Notes under the pieces: generated by a model | What the model was told of the DNA's origin: nothing | What the model saw: only the letters and a program-made list of their open reading frames with translations | Databases searched by the model: none | Shown here: positions 9,179-17,303 of the stretch, piece by piece | How positions within the stretch are numbered: the first letter of the stretch is position 1 | How the letters are laid out: each line of letters opens with the position of its first letter | Assembly: GCF_040729435.1 (NCBI RefSeq) | Contig: NZ_CP160398.1 | Location: forward strand, 5,561,001 to 5,625,000 | Reading direction: 5' to 3' | DNA: 64,000 nt | From: Pseudomonas sp. HOU2 | Lineage (GTDB): Bacteria; Pseudomonadota; Gammaproteobacteria; Pseudomonadales; Pseudomonadaceae | Translations under genes and position numbers: made by a program

Positions 9179-9207
9179 CTTGTTTTTTTTCAAGGCAGCC
9201 CCCATCT
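9179..9207 (+). promoter_or_regulatory. Candidate sigma-32 (heat shock) promoter of lon
   Basis: CTTGTTT at 9179-9185 and CCCCATCT at 9200-9207 are separated by 14 bases. This fits the sigma-32 pattern CTTGAAA / CCCCATNT, with a near-perfect -10. It lies about 60 bases before lon, a known heat-shock gene. Confidence 0.6.
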
Positions 9208-9265
9208 TGGCTTCAAGCTTAATTCCATCTGATTACGGCCATATGGCCGCCGTAGAGGCGAAATC

Positions 9266-11662
9266 ATGAAGACAACCATCGAATTGCCTCTCCTGCCATT
9301 GCGTGATGTCGTGGTTTATCCGCACATGGTTATCCCGCTGTTCGTGGGGCGCGAGAAATCCATCGAAGCCCTCGAGGCAGCGATGACGGGCGACAAGCAG
9401 ATCCTGCTGCTGGCCCAGAGAAACCCGGCTGACGATGATCCCGGTGAAGAAGCTCTCTATCGCGTAGGTACGATTGCGACTGTGCTGCAGCTGCTGAAGC
9501 TGCCGGACGGCACCGTCAAGGTTCTGGTCGAAGGTGAGCAGCGTGGCGCTGTAGAGCGCTTCAGCGAAGTCGACGGGCATTGTCGCGCCGAGGTCTCGCT
9601 GATTGATGAAGTCGACGCCGCCGAGCGCGAATCCGAAGTGTTCGTGCGCAGCCTGCTGTCGCAGTTCGAACAATATGTGCAGCTGGGCAAAAAAGTCCCG
9701 GCTGAAGTCCTGTCGTCGCTCAACAGCATCGATGAGCCGGGTCGTCTGGTCGACACCATGGCCGCGCACATGGCGCTGAAGATCGAACAGAAGCAGGAAA
9801 TCCTCGAAATCATCGATCTGTCGGCCCGGGTCGAGCACGTGCTCGCCTTGCTGGATGCCGAAATCGATCTGCTGCAAGTCGAAAAACGCATTCGCGGCCG
9901 CGTCAAAAAGCAAATGGAGCGCAGCCAGCGCGAGTACTACCTGAATGAGCAGATGAAGGCCATTCAGAAAGAGCTGGGCGACGGTGACGAAGGTCACAAC
10001 GAAATCGAAGAGCTGAAAAAGCGCATCGATGCTGCCGGCCTGCCGAAAGATGCCCTGGCCAAAGCGACCGCCGAGCTGAACAAGCTCAAGCAAATGTCGC
10101 CGATGTCCGCTGAAGCCACCGTGGTGCGTTCCTACATCGACTGGCTGGTGCAGGTGCCGTGGAAGGCACAAAGCAAGGTACGTCTCGACCTGGCGCGTGC
10201 TGAAGACATTCTCGATGCCGATCACTACGGCCTCGAAGAGGTCAAGGAACGTATCCTTGAATACCTCGCCGTACAGAAGCGCGTGAAAAAGATTCGTGGC
10301 CCGGTGTTGTGCCTGGTCGGTCCTCCTGGCGTGGGTAAAACTTCGCTGGCGGAGTCGATTGCCCATGCGACCAACCGAAAATTCGTGCGTATGGCCCTCG
10401 GCGGCGTGCGTGATGAAGCGGAAATTCGTGGTCACCGTCGGACTTACATCGGTTCGATGCCAGGAAGATTGATTCAAAAGATGACAAAAGTGGGCGTACG
10501 CAACCCGCTGTTCCTGCTCGATGAAATCGACAAAATGGGCAGCGACATGCGTGGCGACCCGGCGTCGGCGTTGCTGGAAGTGCTCGATCCGGAGCAGAAC
10601 CACAACTTCAACGATCACTATCTGGAAGTCGATTACGACCTGTCCGATGTGATGTTCCTGTGCACCTCGAACTCGATGAACATCCCGCCGGCACTGCTGG
10701 ACCGGATGGAAGTCATTCGTCTGCCGGGCTACACCGAAGACGAAAAGATCAACATCGCCGTCAAGTACCTGTCGCCCAAGCAGATCGCCGCCAACGGTCT
10801 GAAGAAAGGCGAGCTGGAATTCGATGAAGAAGCGATCCGCGACATCATCCGTTACTACACCCGTGAAGCCGGTGTGCGTGGCCTCGAACGGCAGATCGCC
10901 AAGGTCTGCCGCAAGGCTGTCAAAGAGCACGCGCTGGAAAAACGTTTCTCGGTGAAAGTGACAGCTGATCTGCTGGAGCACTTCCTCGGCGTGCGCAAAT
11001 TCCGCTACGGTCTGGCAGAGCAACAGGATCAGATCGGTCAGGTGACTGGCCTGGCGTGGACGCAGGTGGGCGGCGAATTGCTGACCATCGAAGCCGCTGT
11101 GGTACCGGGTAAAGGTCAGTTGATCAAGACCGGTTCGCTGGGCGATGTAATGGTCGAATCGATCACTGCCGCGCTGACGGTTGTCCGCAGCCGTGCCAAG
11201 AGCCTGGGCATTCCTCTGGACTTCCACGAGAAGCGCGATACCCACATTCACATGCCGGAAGGGGCGACCCCGAAGGACGGTCCTAGCGCGGGTGTGGGCA
11301 TGTGCACGGCTCTGGTGTCGGCCTTGACCGGGATCCCGGTGCGCGCCGATGTCGCCATGACGGGTGAAATCACTCTGCGGGGTCAGGTGCTGGCAATTGG
11401 CGGTCTGAAGGAGAAACTGCTCGCGGCTCATCGCGGCGGAATCAAGATTGTGATTATTCCGGAAGAAAACGTGCGCGATCTGAAGGAGATTCCTGACAAT
11501 ATCAAGCAGGATCTGCAGATTAAACCGGTTAAATGGATTGACGAGGTCCTGCAAATTGCGCTGCAATACGCGCCGGAGCCCTTGCCGGATGTGGCTCCGG
11601 AGATAGTTTCCAAGGACGAAAAACGTGAGTCTGATTCAAAGGAAAGAATTAGCACGCATTAA
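9266..11662 (+). CDS. lon: ATP-dependent protease Lon
   Basis: The 798-residue protein is a homohexameric AAA+ serine protease that degrades misfolded and regulatory proteins. An N-terminal LAN domain ([20 protein letters not shown]) is followed by a coiled region. The AAA+ module has Walker A GPPGVGKT and Walker [10 protein letters not shown]. The C-terminal protease domain has the catalytic serine in [11 protein letters not shown] and the lysine partner in [14 protein letters not shown]. The ribosome site GAGGCG precedes the ATG. Regulation is probably by heat shock through the promoter just upstream. hupB follows under its own strong promoter. Confidence 0.98.
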   Translation: MKTTIELPLLPLRDVVVYPHMVIPLFVGREKSIEALEAAMTGDKQILLLAQRNPADDDPGEEALYRVGTIATVLQLLKLPDGTVKVLVEGEQRGAVERFSEVDGHCRAEVSLIDEVDAAERESEVFVRSLLSQFEQYVQLGKKVPAEVLSSLNSIDEPGRLVDTMAAHMALKIEQKQEILEIIDLSARVEHVLALLDAEIDLLQVEKRIRGRVKKQMERSQREYYLNEQMKAIQKELGDGDEGHNEIEELKKRIDAAGLPKDALAKATAELNKLKQMSPMSAEATVVRSYIDWLVQVPWKAQSKVRLDLARAEDILDADHYGLEEVKERILEYLAVQKRVKKIRGPVLCLVGPPGVGKTSLAESIAHATNRKFVRMALGGVRDEAEIRGHRRTYIGSMPGRLIQKMTKVGVRNPLFLLDEIDKMGSDMRGDPASALLEVLDPEQNHNFNDHYLEVDYDLSDVMFLCTSNSMNIPPALLDRMEVIRLPGYTEDEKINIAVKYLSPKQIAANGLKKGELEFDEEAIRDIIRYYTREAGVRGLERQIAKVCRKAVKEHALEKRFSVKVTADLLEHFLGVRKFRYGLAEQQDQIGQVTGLAWTQVGGELLTIEAAVVPGKGQLIKTGSLGDVMVESITAALTVVRSRAKSLGIPLDFHEKRDTHIHMPEGATPKDGPSAGVGMCTALVSALTGIPVRADVAMTGEITLRGQVLAIGGLKEKLLAAHRGGIKIVIIPEENVRDLKEIPDNIKQDLQIKPVKWIDEVLQIALQYAPEPLPDVAPEIVSKDEKRESDSKERISTH

Positions 11663-11686
11663 TACGTTTTTGCCTGGGGGGCTTCC

Positions 11687-11716
11687 TTGACAGCTTTTTA
11701 GAGCCCTTGTTATAAA
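11687..11716 (+). promoter_or_regulatory. Strong sigma-70 promoter of hupB
   Basis: A consensus TTGACA at 11687-11692 is followed by TATAAA at 11711-11716 (18-bp spacing, or 17 if read as TTATAA). The leader to the GTG start is about 90 bases. Confidence 0.8.
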
Positions 11717-11809
11717 GCGGCTCTTAAGTGTCTGTAGGCCATTCAGCACTGTTTTTGCTTTCACCAAAAAACTTAGAATCATCTCAAAATAGATATAAGG
11801 GGACTTAGA

Positions 11810-12082
11810 GTGAACAAGTCGGAACTGATTGATGCTATCGCTGCATCCGCTGATATCCCGAAAGCTGCTGCTGGCCGTGCGCTGGACGCTGTAATCGAAT
11901 CCGTCACTGGCGCTCTCAAGGCTGGCGACTCCGTTGTTCTGGTAGGTTTCGGCACGTTCTCCGTGACTGATCGTCCAGCTCGTATCGGTCGTAACCCACA
12001 GACTGGCAAGACGCTGGAAATCGCTGCTGCTAAAAAGCCAGGTTTCAAAGCCGGTAAAGCGCTGAAAGAAGCTGTCAACTAA
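11810..12082 (+). CDS. hupB: DNA-binding protein HU-beta
   Basis: This 90-residue nucleoid protein starts with GTG, preceded by AAGGGGA. It shows the HU fold: helix-turn-helix dimer region ([13 protein letters not shown]), the GFGTFSV strand, and the DNA-binding arm with [17 protein letters not shown] dimers bend and compact DNA without sequence specificity. The order lon-hupB-ppiD is conserved across gamma-proteobacteria. Confidence 0.97.
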   Translation: MNKSELIDAIAASADIPKAAAGRALDAVIESVTGALKAGDSVVLVGFGTFSVTDRPARIGRNPQTGKTLEIAAAKKPGFKAGKALKEAVN

Positions 12083-12139
12083 GCAAGTTTGTTTCAGGTT
12101 TTTACCCATCCGGGTCGGGGTCATGCCTGACTTGGCAGC

Positions 12140-12215
12140 GGAGCGGTAGAGCAGGTCGCTGGAACAGCCGCCTGTAACGCCGGGATCGAGGGTTCGAGCC
12201 CTGTCCGCTCCGCCA
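12140..12215 (+). pseudogene. Degenerate tRNA-Asp-like element
   Basis: The 76-base segment has a perfect acceptor stem (GGAGCGG/CCGCTCC), discriminator G and CCA, and a TTCGA T-loop, like tRNA-Asp of Pseudomonas. The interior does not fold. D-stem positions 10-13 (GAGC) cannot pair with GGAA. The anticodon stem GCCGC/GCCGG has mismatches. The T-stem has only three to four good pairs. In tRNA-Asp register the anticodon loop is CTGTAAC, giving GTA in place of GTC. It therefore looks like a decayed tRNA-Asp or a tRNA-like RNA. A terminator-like hairpin follows. Confidence 0.6.
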
Positions 12216-12223
12216 GTTACGAG

Positions 12224-12247
12224 AAGGCGCATCCTCGGATGCGCCTT
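12224..12247 (+). terminator. Terminator after the tRNA-like element
   Basis: The stem AAGGCGCAT/ATGCGCCTT with a 6-base loop is followed by TCTTCT. It probably ends the hupB transcript and tRNA-like element before ppiD. Confidence 0.75.
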
Positions 12248-12318
12248 TCTTCTATCCGGATTCTACCCACGCTCCACGGTTGCCTAATTTTTGAAGTTCA
12301 ACCGTTTCTGGGGGACGC

Positions 12319-14190
12319 ATGCTGCAGAATATCAGGGACAATTCACAAGGCTGGATTGCCAAGACCATTATCGGGGTCATCGTTGCACTGATGGCTCTGA
12401 CCGGTTTCGATGCCATTTTCAAGGCCACCACGCACACCAACGATGCGGCCAAGGTCAATGGTGAAGAAATCAGCCAGAACGAGCTGAGCCAGGCCGTTGA
12501 CATGCAACGCCGTCAGCTGATGCAACAGCTGGGCAAGGACTTCGATGCTTCCTTGCTTGACGAAAAAATGCTCCGCGAATCGGCCCTCAAGGGTCTGATC
12601 GATCGCAAGCTGCTGCTGCAAGGCGCAGAACAATCGAAATTCGCTTTCTCCGAAGGTGCGCTGGATCAGGTGATCCTGCAGACCCCTGAATTCCAGGTGG
12701 ACGGCAAGTTCAGCTCCGAGCGTTTCGACCAGGTGATTCGTCAACTGGGCTACACCCGCATGCAATTCCGCCAGATGCTGGCTCAGGAAATGCTGATCGG
12801 TCAGTTGCGCGCCGGTGTTGCCGGTAGCGGCTTCGTCACCGACGCCGAAGTGCTGGCATTCGCCCGTCTGGAAAAACAGACCCGCGACTTCGCTTCGCTG
12901 AACGTCAAGGCCGACCCGGCCGCGGTCAAGCTGACCGACGATGAGGTCAAGGCTTATTATGACGAGCACGCCAAGGAGTTCATGACCCCTGAGCAGGTGG
13001 TTGTCGATTATGTCGAGCTGAAGAAGTCCTCGTTCTTTGACCAGGTTGCGGTCAAGGATGAAGACTTGCAGGCGGCGTATCAGAAAGAGATCGCCAACCT
13101 GTCGGAACAGCGTCGTGCGGCGCACATTCTGATCGAAGTCAACGACAAGACCACCGACGCTCAGGCCAAGGCGAAGATCGAAGAAGTCCAGGCGCGTCTG
13201 GCCAAGGGCGAGAAATTCGAAGCGTTGGCCAAGGAGTTCTCGCAGGATCCGGGTTCTGCCAACAATGGCGGTGATCTCGGTTTCGCCGGTCCTGGCGTCT
13301 ATGACCCAGCCTTCGAAAAAGCCCTGTACTCGTTGAACAAGGACCAGGTGTCCGAGCCGGTGCGTACCGACTTCGGTTACCACCTGATCAAACTGCTGGG
13401 TGTTGAAGCGCCAGAAGTACCGACCCTGGCCAGCCTGAAAGACAAGCTGACCCGCGAGCTGAAGACTCAACAGGTCGAGCAGCGTTTTGTCGAGGCGACC
13501 AAGCAACTGGAAGATTCGGCGTTCGAAGCGTCTGACCTGGCCCAGCCTGCAGCAGATCTGAAACTGACTGTGCACACCTCCAAGCCATTCGGCCGTGAAG
13601 GTGGCGAAGGCATCGCCGCCAACCGCGCTGTGGTGACGGCTGCGTTCAGCCAGGAAGTGCTGGAAGAAAACGCCAACAGCACCGGCATCGAGCTGGATCC
13701 GGAAACCGTGGTGGTGCTGCGCGCCAAGGAGCATCTGAAGCCTGAGCAACTGCCGCTGGAAGCCGTCAACACGGCGATTCGTGCGCAGTTGACCAAAGAG
13801 CATGCCAGCGCTGCGGCCAAGACCAAGGCTGACCAGTTGATCGCCAGTCTGCGCGATGGCAAGACTCCGCTGGACAAGGCGGTTGATGGCCAGAACTGGA
13901 AGGTTGTGACCGCGGCGACCCGTGCTCAGGAAGGGGTTGACCCGACTGTGCTGCAGGCGTTGTTCCGCATGCCGAAACCGGCGGCCAAGGGCAAGCCGAC
14001 GTTCAGCAGCGTGACCTTGCAGGATGGTAGTCTGATGATTGTACGTCTGGACGGTGTGAATGAAGCGGTAGCGCCGACTGATGAAGAGAAGGCGCAATAC
14101 CGTCGTTTCCTGGCTTCGCGTGAAGGTCAGCAGGATTTTGCGGCGTTCCGTAAACAGTTGGAGAGTCAGGCGGACATCAAGCGGTATTGA
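12319..14190 (+). CDS. ppiD: Peptidyl-prolyl isomerase D, membrane-anchored periplasmic chaperone
   Basis: The 623-residue protein begins with a short cytoplasmic stretch (MLQNIRDNSQGWIAK) and a single membrane anchor at about residues 15-35. It is followed by SurA-like periplasmic domains. The parvulin domain is recognisable by RRAAHILIEV, AKEFSQDPGSANNGGDLGF and VRTDFGYHLIKL. It assists folding of secreted proteins at the Sec translocon. CTGGGGGACGC upstream provides the ribosome site. A strong terminator follows. Confidence 0.95.
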   Translation: MLQNIRDNSQGWIAKTIIGVIVALMALTGFDAIFKATTHTNDAAKVNGEEISQNELSQAVDMQRRQLMQQLGKDFDASLLDEKMLRESALKGLIDRKLLLQGAEQSKFAFSEGALDQVILQTPEFQVDGKFSSERFDQVIRQLGYTRMQFRQMLAQEMLIGQLRAGVAGSGFVTDAEVLAFARLEKQTRDFASLNVKADPAAVKLTDDEVKAYYDEHAKEFMTPEQVVVDYVELKKSSFFDQVAVKDEDLQAAYQKEIANLSEQRRAAHILIEVNDKTTDAQAKAKIEEVQARLAKGEKFEALAKEFSQDPGSANNGGDLGFAGPGVYDPAFEKALYSLNKDQVSEPVRTDFGYHLIKLLGVEAPEVPTLASLKDKLTRELKTQQVEQRFVEATKQLEDSAFEASDLAQPAADLKLTVHTSKPFGREGGEGIAANRAVVTAAFSQEVLEENANSTGIELDPETVVVLRAKEHLKPEQLPLEAVNTAIRAQLTKEHASAAAKTKADQLIASLRDGKTPLDKAVDGQNWKVVTAATRAQEGVDPTVLQALFRMPKPAAKGKPTFSSVTLQDGSLMIVRLDGVNEAVAPTDEEKAQYRRFLASREGQQDFAAFRKQLESQADIKRY

Positions 14191-14212
14191 TGGTTGACTG
14201 AGTGGTAACTGG

Positions 14213-14240
14213 AAAGCCCCGATCTTATGGTCGGGGCTTT
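14213..14240 (+). terminator. Terminator of ppiD
   Basis: The stem AAAGCCCCGA/TCGGGGCTTT with an 8-base loop is followed by further T residues. Confidence 0.88.
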
Positions 14241-14340
14241 TTTTATGGTTGGTTTTTTGCGCTTGGCGGCCTTCGGGCCGACCATGCTCTTGTGGATCGG
14301 GTGAATATCCGTTGCTTCGGGTGTGGCTTCTGGCGGTTTC

Positions 14341-14586
14341 GCTCTTACAGCGAGTCACCTTTTCCAGACGCCGAAAAGGTAACCCAAAAGGCTTGGCCCC
14401 GGCGTACGGCCCTCGCTTAGGCTCGGGTTCCTTCGTTACGGGGTTCATCCGGGGGCATCGCCTACGGTTTGCTTCGCTGCACCTCCTCTCGATGTGTTTG
14501 GCTGCGCCAAACGGTCGCTGCGCTCCCACCCCCGGATAAACCCCTTCACTCAGCCTGCCGAAGGGGCCGGCACGGCAAGATCAAGA
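14341..14586. repeat. Dispersed intergenic repeat, copy 1 (about 245 bp)
   Basis: This block is almost the same, in the same orientation, as 33157-33400. Shared stretches include the CGTACGGCCCTCGCTTAGG region, a TTTGGCTGCGCCAAA palindrome, and an end in GGCACGGCAAGATCAAGA. It has open frames on both strands but no ribosome site or codon bias, so it is not a gene. The rest of the 14241-14757 stretch holds partial REP units and a hexamer repeat, and no gene is seen there. Confidence 0.85.
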
Positions 14587-14649
14587 GCTGCAGCCGAGCT
14601 TGCGCTCATCCTGTGTAGGAGCTGCCGAAGGCTCGGGCCGCGTTCGGAC

Positions 14650-14681
14650 GATCTTTTGATCTTGATCTTGATCTTGATCTT
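14650..14681. repeat. Short tandem GATCTT repeat
   Basis: GATCTT occurs five times: once followed by TT, then four in direct succession at 14658-14681. It lies next to REP fragments and could be a slippage site. Confidence 0.8.
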
Positions 14682-14786
14682 GTGGGAGCTGGCTTGCCAG
14701 CGATGGCGGCCTGTCAGCCGCCCCATCTCTGACTGCCCACCTCAATCCCTGTGGGAGATTCTATGTTGCTCAGCAACCCTAGAATC

Positions 14787-15722
14787 TCAAACTGATCGGT
14801 ATTCGCCCTGATTCTTCATCAGGGTGAATGCCACTCGGCAGAGCTTGCGAGCAAGAGCTACCAATGCCTGTGTTTTCGAGAAGCCTCTGGCCAGGTAAGA
14901 CTCGTAAAAAGGCTTCCACTTGGTTGAGCGACACGCCGCCATTGCGGCGTTGTAGGCTAATCGACGGATCTCCGGATCTCCTTTTTTGCTCAGGAACCTC
15001 GGGCCGTTCTTTTTCCCCGAATCGTCCACCGTCAGATCCATACCCAAAAACGCGATGAACGCGTCGCTGTTGGCAAAGTCACCGCGCATATAGGTCGTTG
15101 CCAACCCAGTCGCAGTCAACTCTCCCACGCCCTCGATTGCTTTGCAGCGGCCAATATTGTCATCAATACCGGCCTCTTTGCTGACTTTGCGCAGCAGGTT
15201 TTGAATGACCTTGTCGGATCGCTCGAATGCCTTTTGCTGAGCCGTACGTTCTTTCTTCAGCAAGGGTTCATCGGCCCAGCTCAACATCAGACCCGTATGG
15301 TTCTGAATCAGCGTCGCGCGTCTGTGCAGCAAGCTTTTCAGTACGGTGTAGGCTTTAGGAGGCGGGTTCCAAAGCCGCAGTTTGCTTTGTTCATTCGTCA
15401 GATAGCGTGCGAGCACGCGTGCATCGCAGGGATCATTTTTGGCTCGCTGACCGACACCGCGACGATAGTGGCTGACTCGATAAGCATCCACCACATAGAC
15501 CTGATGTCCCATCGCATGAGCCAGATCAACAGTCTCCAAATGGTAGATATTGGTGGCTTCGACAGCGATAGCGCTTTGCGCGGGCAGAGTTTTGAGCCAA
15601 CGTTTGAGGGCGGCACGATCATTCTTGACCGCTTCAATGGTTTCCAGGTCGGCGCGATAGACAACGATTTCGGCCTTGGCGATATCGATACCAACAACCG
15701 TCTGCGAAGTAAGGATTGTCAT
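14787..15722 (-). CDS. IS110-family transposase (DEDD recombinase)
   Basis: The 311-residue recombinase has an N-terminal RuvC-like domain with acidic residues D13 (GIDIAK), E55 (VEATNIY), D97 and D100 (NDPCDARVLARY). The C-terminal Transposase_20 domain has the helix-hairpin motif IEGVGELTATGL and a candidate catalytic serine S235 in VDDSGKKNG, followed by LSKKGDPEIRRLAYNAAMAA. IS110 recombinases insert elements through a bridge RNA that pairs with donor and target DNA. The length is close to that of the family and the frame is intact, so the element may be active. The start is ATG at the end of the noncoding region. Confidence 0.93.
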   Translation of the reverse strand: MTILTSQTVVGIDIAKAEIVVYRADLETIEAVKNDRAALKRWLKTLPAQSAIAVEATNIYHLETVDLAHAMGHQVYVVDAYRVSHYRRGVGQRAKNDPCDARVLARYLTNEQSKLRLWNPPPKAYTVLKSLLHRRATLIQNHTGLMLSWADEPLLKKERTAQQKAFERSDKVIQNLLRKVSKEAGIDDNIGRCKAIEGVGELTATGLATTYMRGDFANSDAFIAFLGMDLTVDDSGKKNGPRFLSKKGDPEIRRLAYNAAMAACRSTKWKPFYESYLARGFSKTQALVALARKLCRVAFTLMKNQGEYRSV

Positions 15723-15923
15723 GACGAATCCTCGGAGCTAGGGTTTAAGAGCTTGTTGGGGTCTACCGTTGCGCTGGCTTGTCTCTGTCGTCGGTTTACC
15801 GATGAATTCCTTATTGGCGCTTTGGGTAGAAGGGGCGGGACGAGAAGTCTCCCACGGTCTGTACTGGTCAGAGTCAGAATCGAGTCTGTAGTCCCGCCCA
15901 CCCCTTCAAGTCTAAACATACAA
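15723..15923 (-). ncRNA. Candidate IS110 bridge RNA region
   Basis: This 201-bp noncoding end lies directly 5' of the transposase, where IS110-type bridge RNAs are encoded. On the minus strand GGGCGGGAC pairs with GTCCCGCCC to close a large internal loop. The loop holds CAGACTCGAT (15888-15879), 8 of 10 identical to the left REP target CAGGCTCGCT. It also holds GTGGGAG (15855-15849), the exact complement of the right target CTCCCAC. These fit left and right target guides. A second, donor-binding loop is less clear, though a small hairpin TCGGT/ACCGA is present. RNA ends are not determined. Confidence 0.6.
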
Positions 15924-15980
15924 GCGAGCCTGCTCGCGAAGACGGTCGATCAGTCAACCAATCCGCGACAGACAAACCCA

Positions 15981-17183
15981 TCACCTCACCCCCGCAAACC
16001 CATGACCCCGCGCCCTGAGCGCCGTATATAAAGTCAGAACCAGCAATCCCACAACAATCCACGGAAAGGCCCCAACTCCCAAATTCCCCAGCAGCAAACC
16101 ACCCGCCAAGCCGCCCCCGGCAATCCCGACATTCCACAGGGTCACCAGCATCGACTGCGCAGTATCGGCAGCTTCTGCGGCGGTTTTCGCTGAGGCGGTT
16201 TGCAGCAGCGAGGGCATTGCGCCGAACGCCAGGCCCCACACGGCGACAGCGGTATACACCACGGCCGGCGATTCTCGCCACAGGCCCAGGGCGACGGCCG
16301 CAAGCATGAACAGCAGGGTGCTGATCAGCACCAGCTCGCGCAGCCAGCGGTCGATCAGGCTGCCGACGATCCACAGGCTCAGCACCGAGGCCAGGCCGAA
16401 CACCAGCAGCACTCGGTCGATATTGCCGCCAAGTCCAGACGGTTGCAGGAACGGGGCGATGTAGGTGTACAGCAGATTGTGGGCGACCACGTAGGACAGG
16501 GTCACGAACAGCACCGATCGCACCCCGGGCAGGGTAAAGACCTGACGCAGGGGCAGGCGCTTTCCTGCGTGTTCTCCGGCAAAGTCCGGTACTTGCCAGC
16601 GCACCCAGATCACCAGCAGCAGCGTCAGTGCGGTCATGACCGCGAAGCTCAGGCGCCAGCCCACCAGGGTGCCGAGTAGCGTGCCGGCCGGGATGCCCAG
16701 CGACAGGGCGAGCGGTGCGCCGAGCATGGCGACGGTGATCGCGCGGCCTTGCAGGTGTGGCGCGACCATGCGGCTGGCGTAGCCTGCCAGCAACGCCCAC
16801 AGCAGCCCGGCAAATACCCCGGCGAGCAAGCGTGCGATCAAGGTCAGCCAGTACCACTCCGACAGGGCGGTGATGCTGTTGGCGATGGCGAAGCCGCCGA
16901 TGGCTGACAGCAGCAATGGCCGGCGACGCCAGCTGCGGGTGACGATGGTCAGCGGGATGGCTGCGAGCATCGAGCCAATCGCGTACAGCGTTACCAGCTG
17001 TCCGATCAGTGCCTGGGAGACATTCAGCCCTGCGCTCATTTGTGGCAGCAGGCCGGCGGGCATGGCTTCGGTCAGCACCGTGATGAAGCCAGCGGTGGCC
17101 AGGGCCAGCAAGGCGCCGAGGGGTAATCGGTGGTGGGTGTCGACTGGCTGGGTGAGGGCCGAGGTCAGTTGTGTATCGTTCAT
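15981..17183 (-). CDS. MFS transporter (DHA1-type exporter)
   Basis: The 400-residue protein has 12 predicted membrane helices. The conserved loop 2-3 region reads LYAIGSMLAAIPLTIVTRSWRRRP, and helix 5 has the drug-antiporter feel of LGIPAGTLLGTLVGWR. It resembles AraJ/SotB-like sugar or drug exporters, but the substrate is unknown. It is divergent from a LysR gene (start 17304) across 120 bases, so that regulator probably controls it. The IS element lies just beyond its 3' end. Confidence 0.85.
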   Translation of the reverse strand: MNDTQLTSALTQPVDTHHRLPLGALLALATAGFITVLTEAMPAGLLPQMSAGLNVSQALIGQLVTLYAIGSMLAAIPLTIVTRSWRRRPLLLSAIGGFAIANSITALSEWYWLTLIARLLAGVFAGLLWALLAGYASRMVAPHLQGRAITVAMLGAPLALSLGIPAGTLLGTLVGWRLSFAVMTALTLLLVIWVRWQVPDFAGEHAGKRLPLRQVFTLPGVRSVLFVTLSYVVAHNLLYTYIAPFLQPSGLGGNIDRVLLVFGLASVLSLWIVGSLIDRWLRELVLISTLLFMLAAVALGLWRESPAVVYTAVAVWGLAFGAMPSLLQTASAKTAAEAADTAQSMLVTLWNVGIAGGGLAGGLLLGNLGVGAFPWIVVGLLVLTLYTALRARGHGFAGVR

Positions 17184-17303
17184 GAGTCAGCGTCCATGTG
17201 CCGAAGTGGGTGAAGGCCATAGGCTAGGGCGCTGCGCATTGGAGAAAAATGGTTTACGGTTCCGAACATATCGGACACGGATGTCGTAAGTCGGAGAGAT
17301 GAA

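Larger units (their letters stand above)
14758..15924 (-). mobile_element. IS110-family insertion sequence inside a REP palindrome
   Basis: The element is about 1,167 bp, with a transposase gene on the minus strand, about 200 bp of noncoding DNA 5' of it and only about 29 bp 3' of it. The left flank ends TGTGGGAG and the right flank resumes CGAGCCTGCTCGCGAA. Joined, they restore a standard REP sequence. On the minus strand the dinucleotide CT is present at both junctions (AG at 14756-14757 and 15923-15924). That fits the core dinucleotide of IS110 members such as IS621. There are no terminal inverted repeats and no longer target duplication, as expected for this family. Confidence 0.85.

Noticed and set aside
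9233..11566. Long open frame on the minus strand opposite lon (777 codons)
   Set aside because: It is a shadow caused by the GC bias of lon; composition is His/Phe/Gln-rich, with no ribosome site or known domain.
12343..14529. Long minus-strand frame opposite ppiD, running into the dispersed repeat
   Set aside because: Shadow frame of ppiD; the start lies in noncoding repeat DNA and no domain is seen.
14268..14586. Open frames in the dispersed repeat (both strands)
   Set aside because: The same frames occur in the copy at 33157-33400 with indels, no ribosome site and no codon bias.
14700..15960. IS borders as terminal inverted repeats with target duplication
   Set aside because: The ends share only the CT core dinucleotide; IS110 elements lack classical terminal inverted repeats, so borders were set from the interrupted REP.
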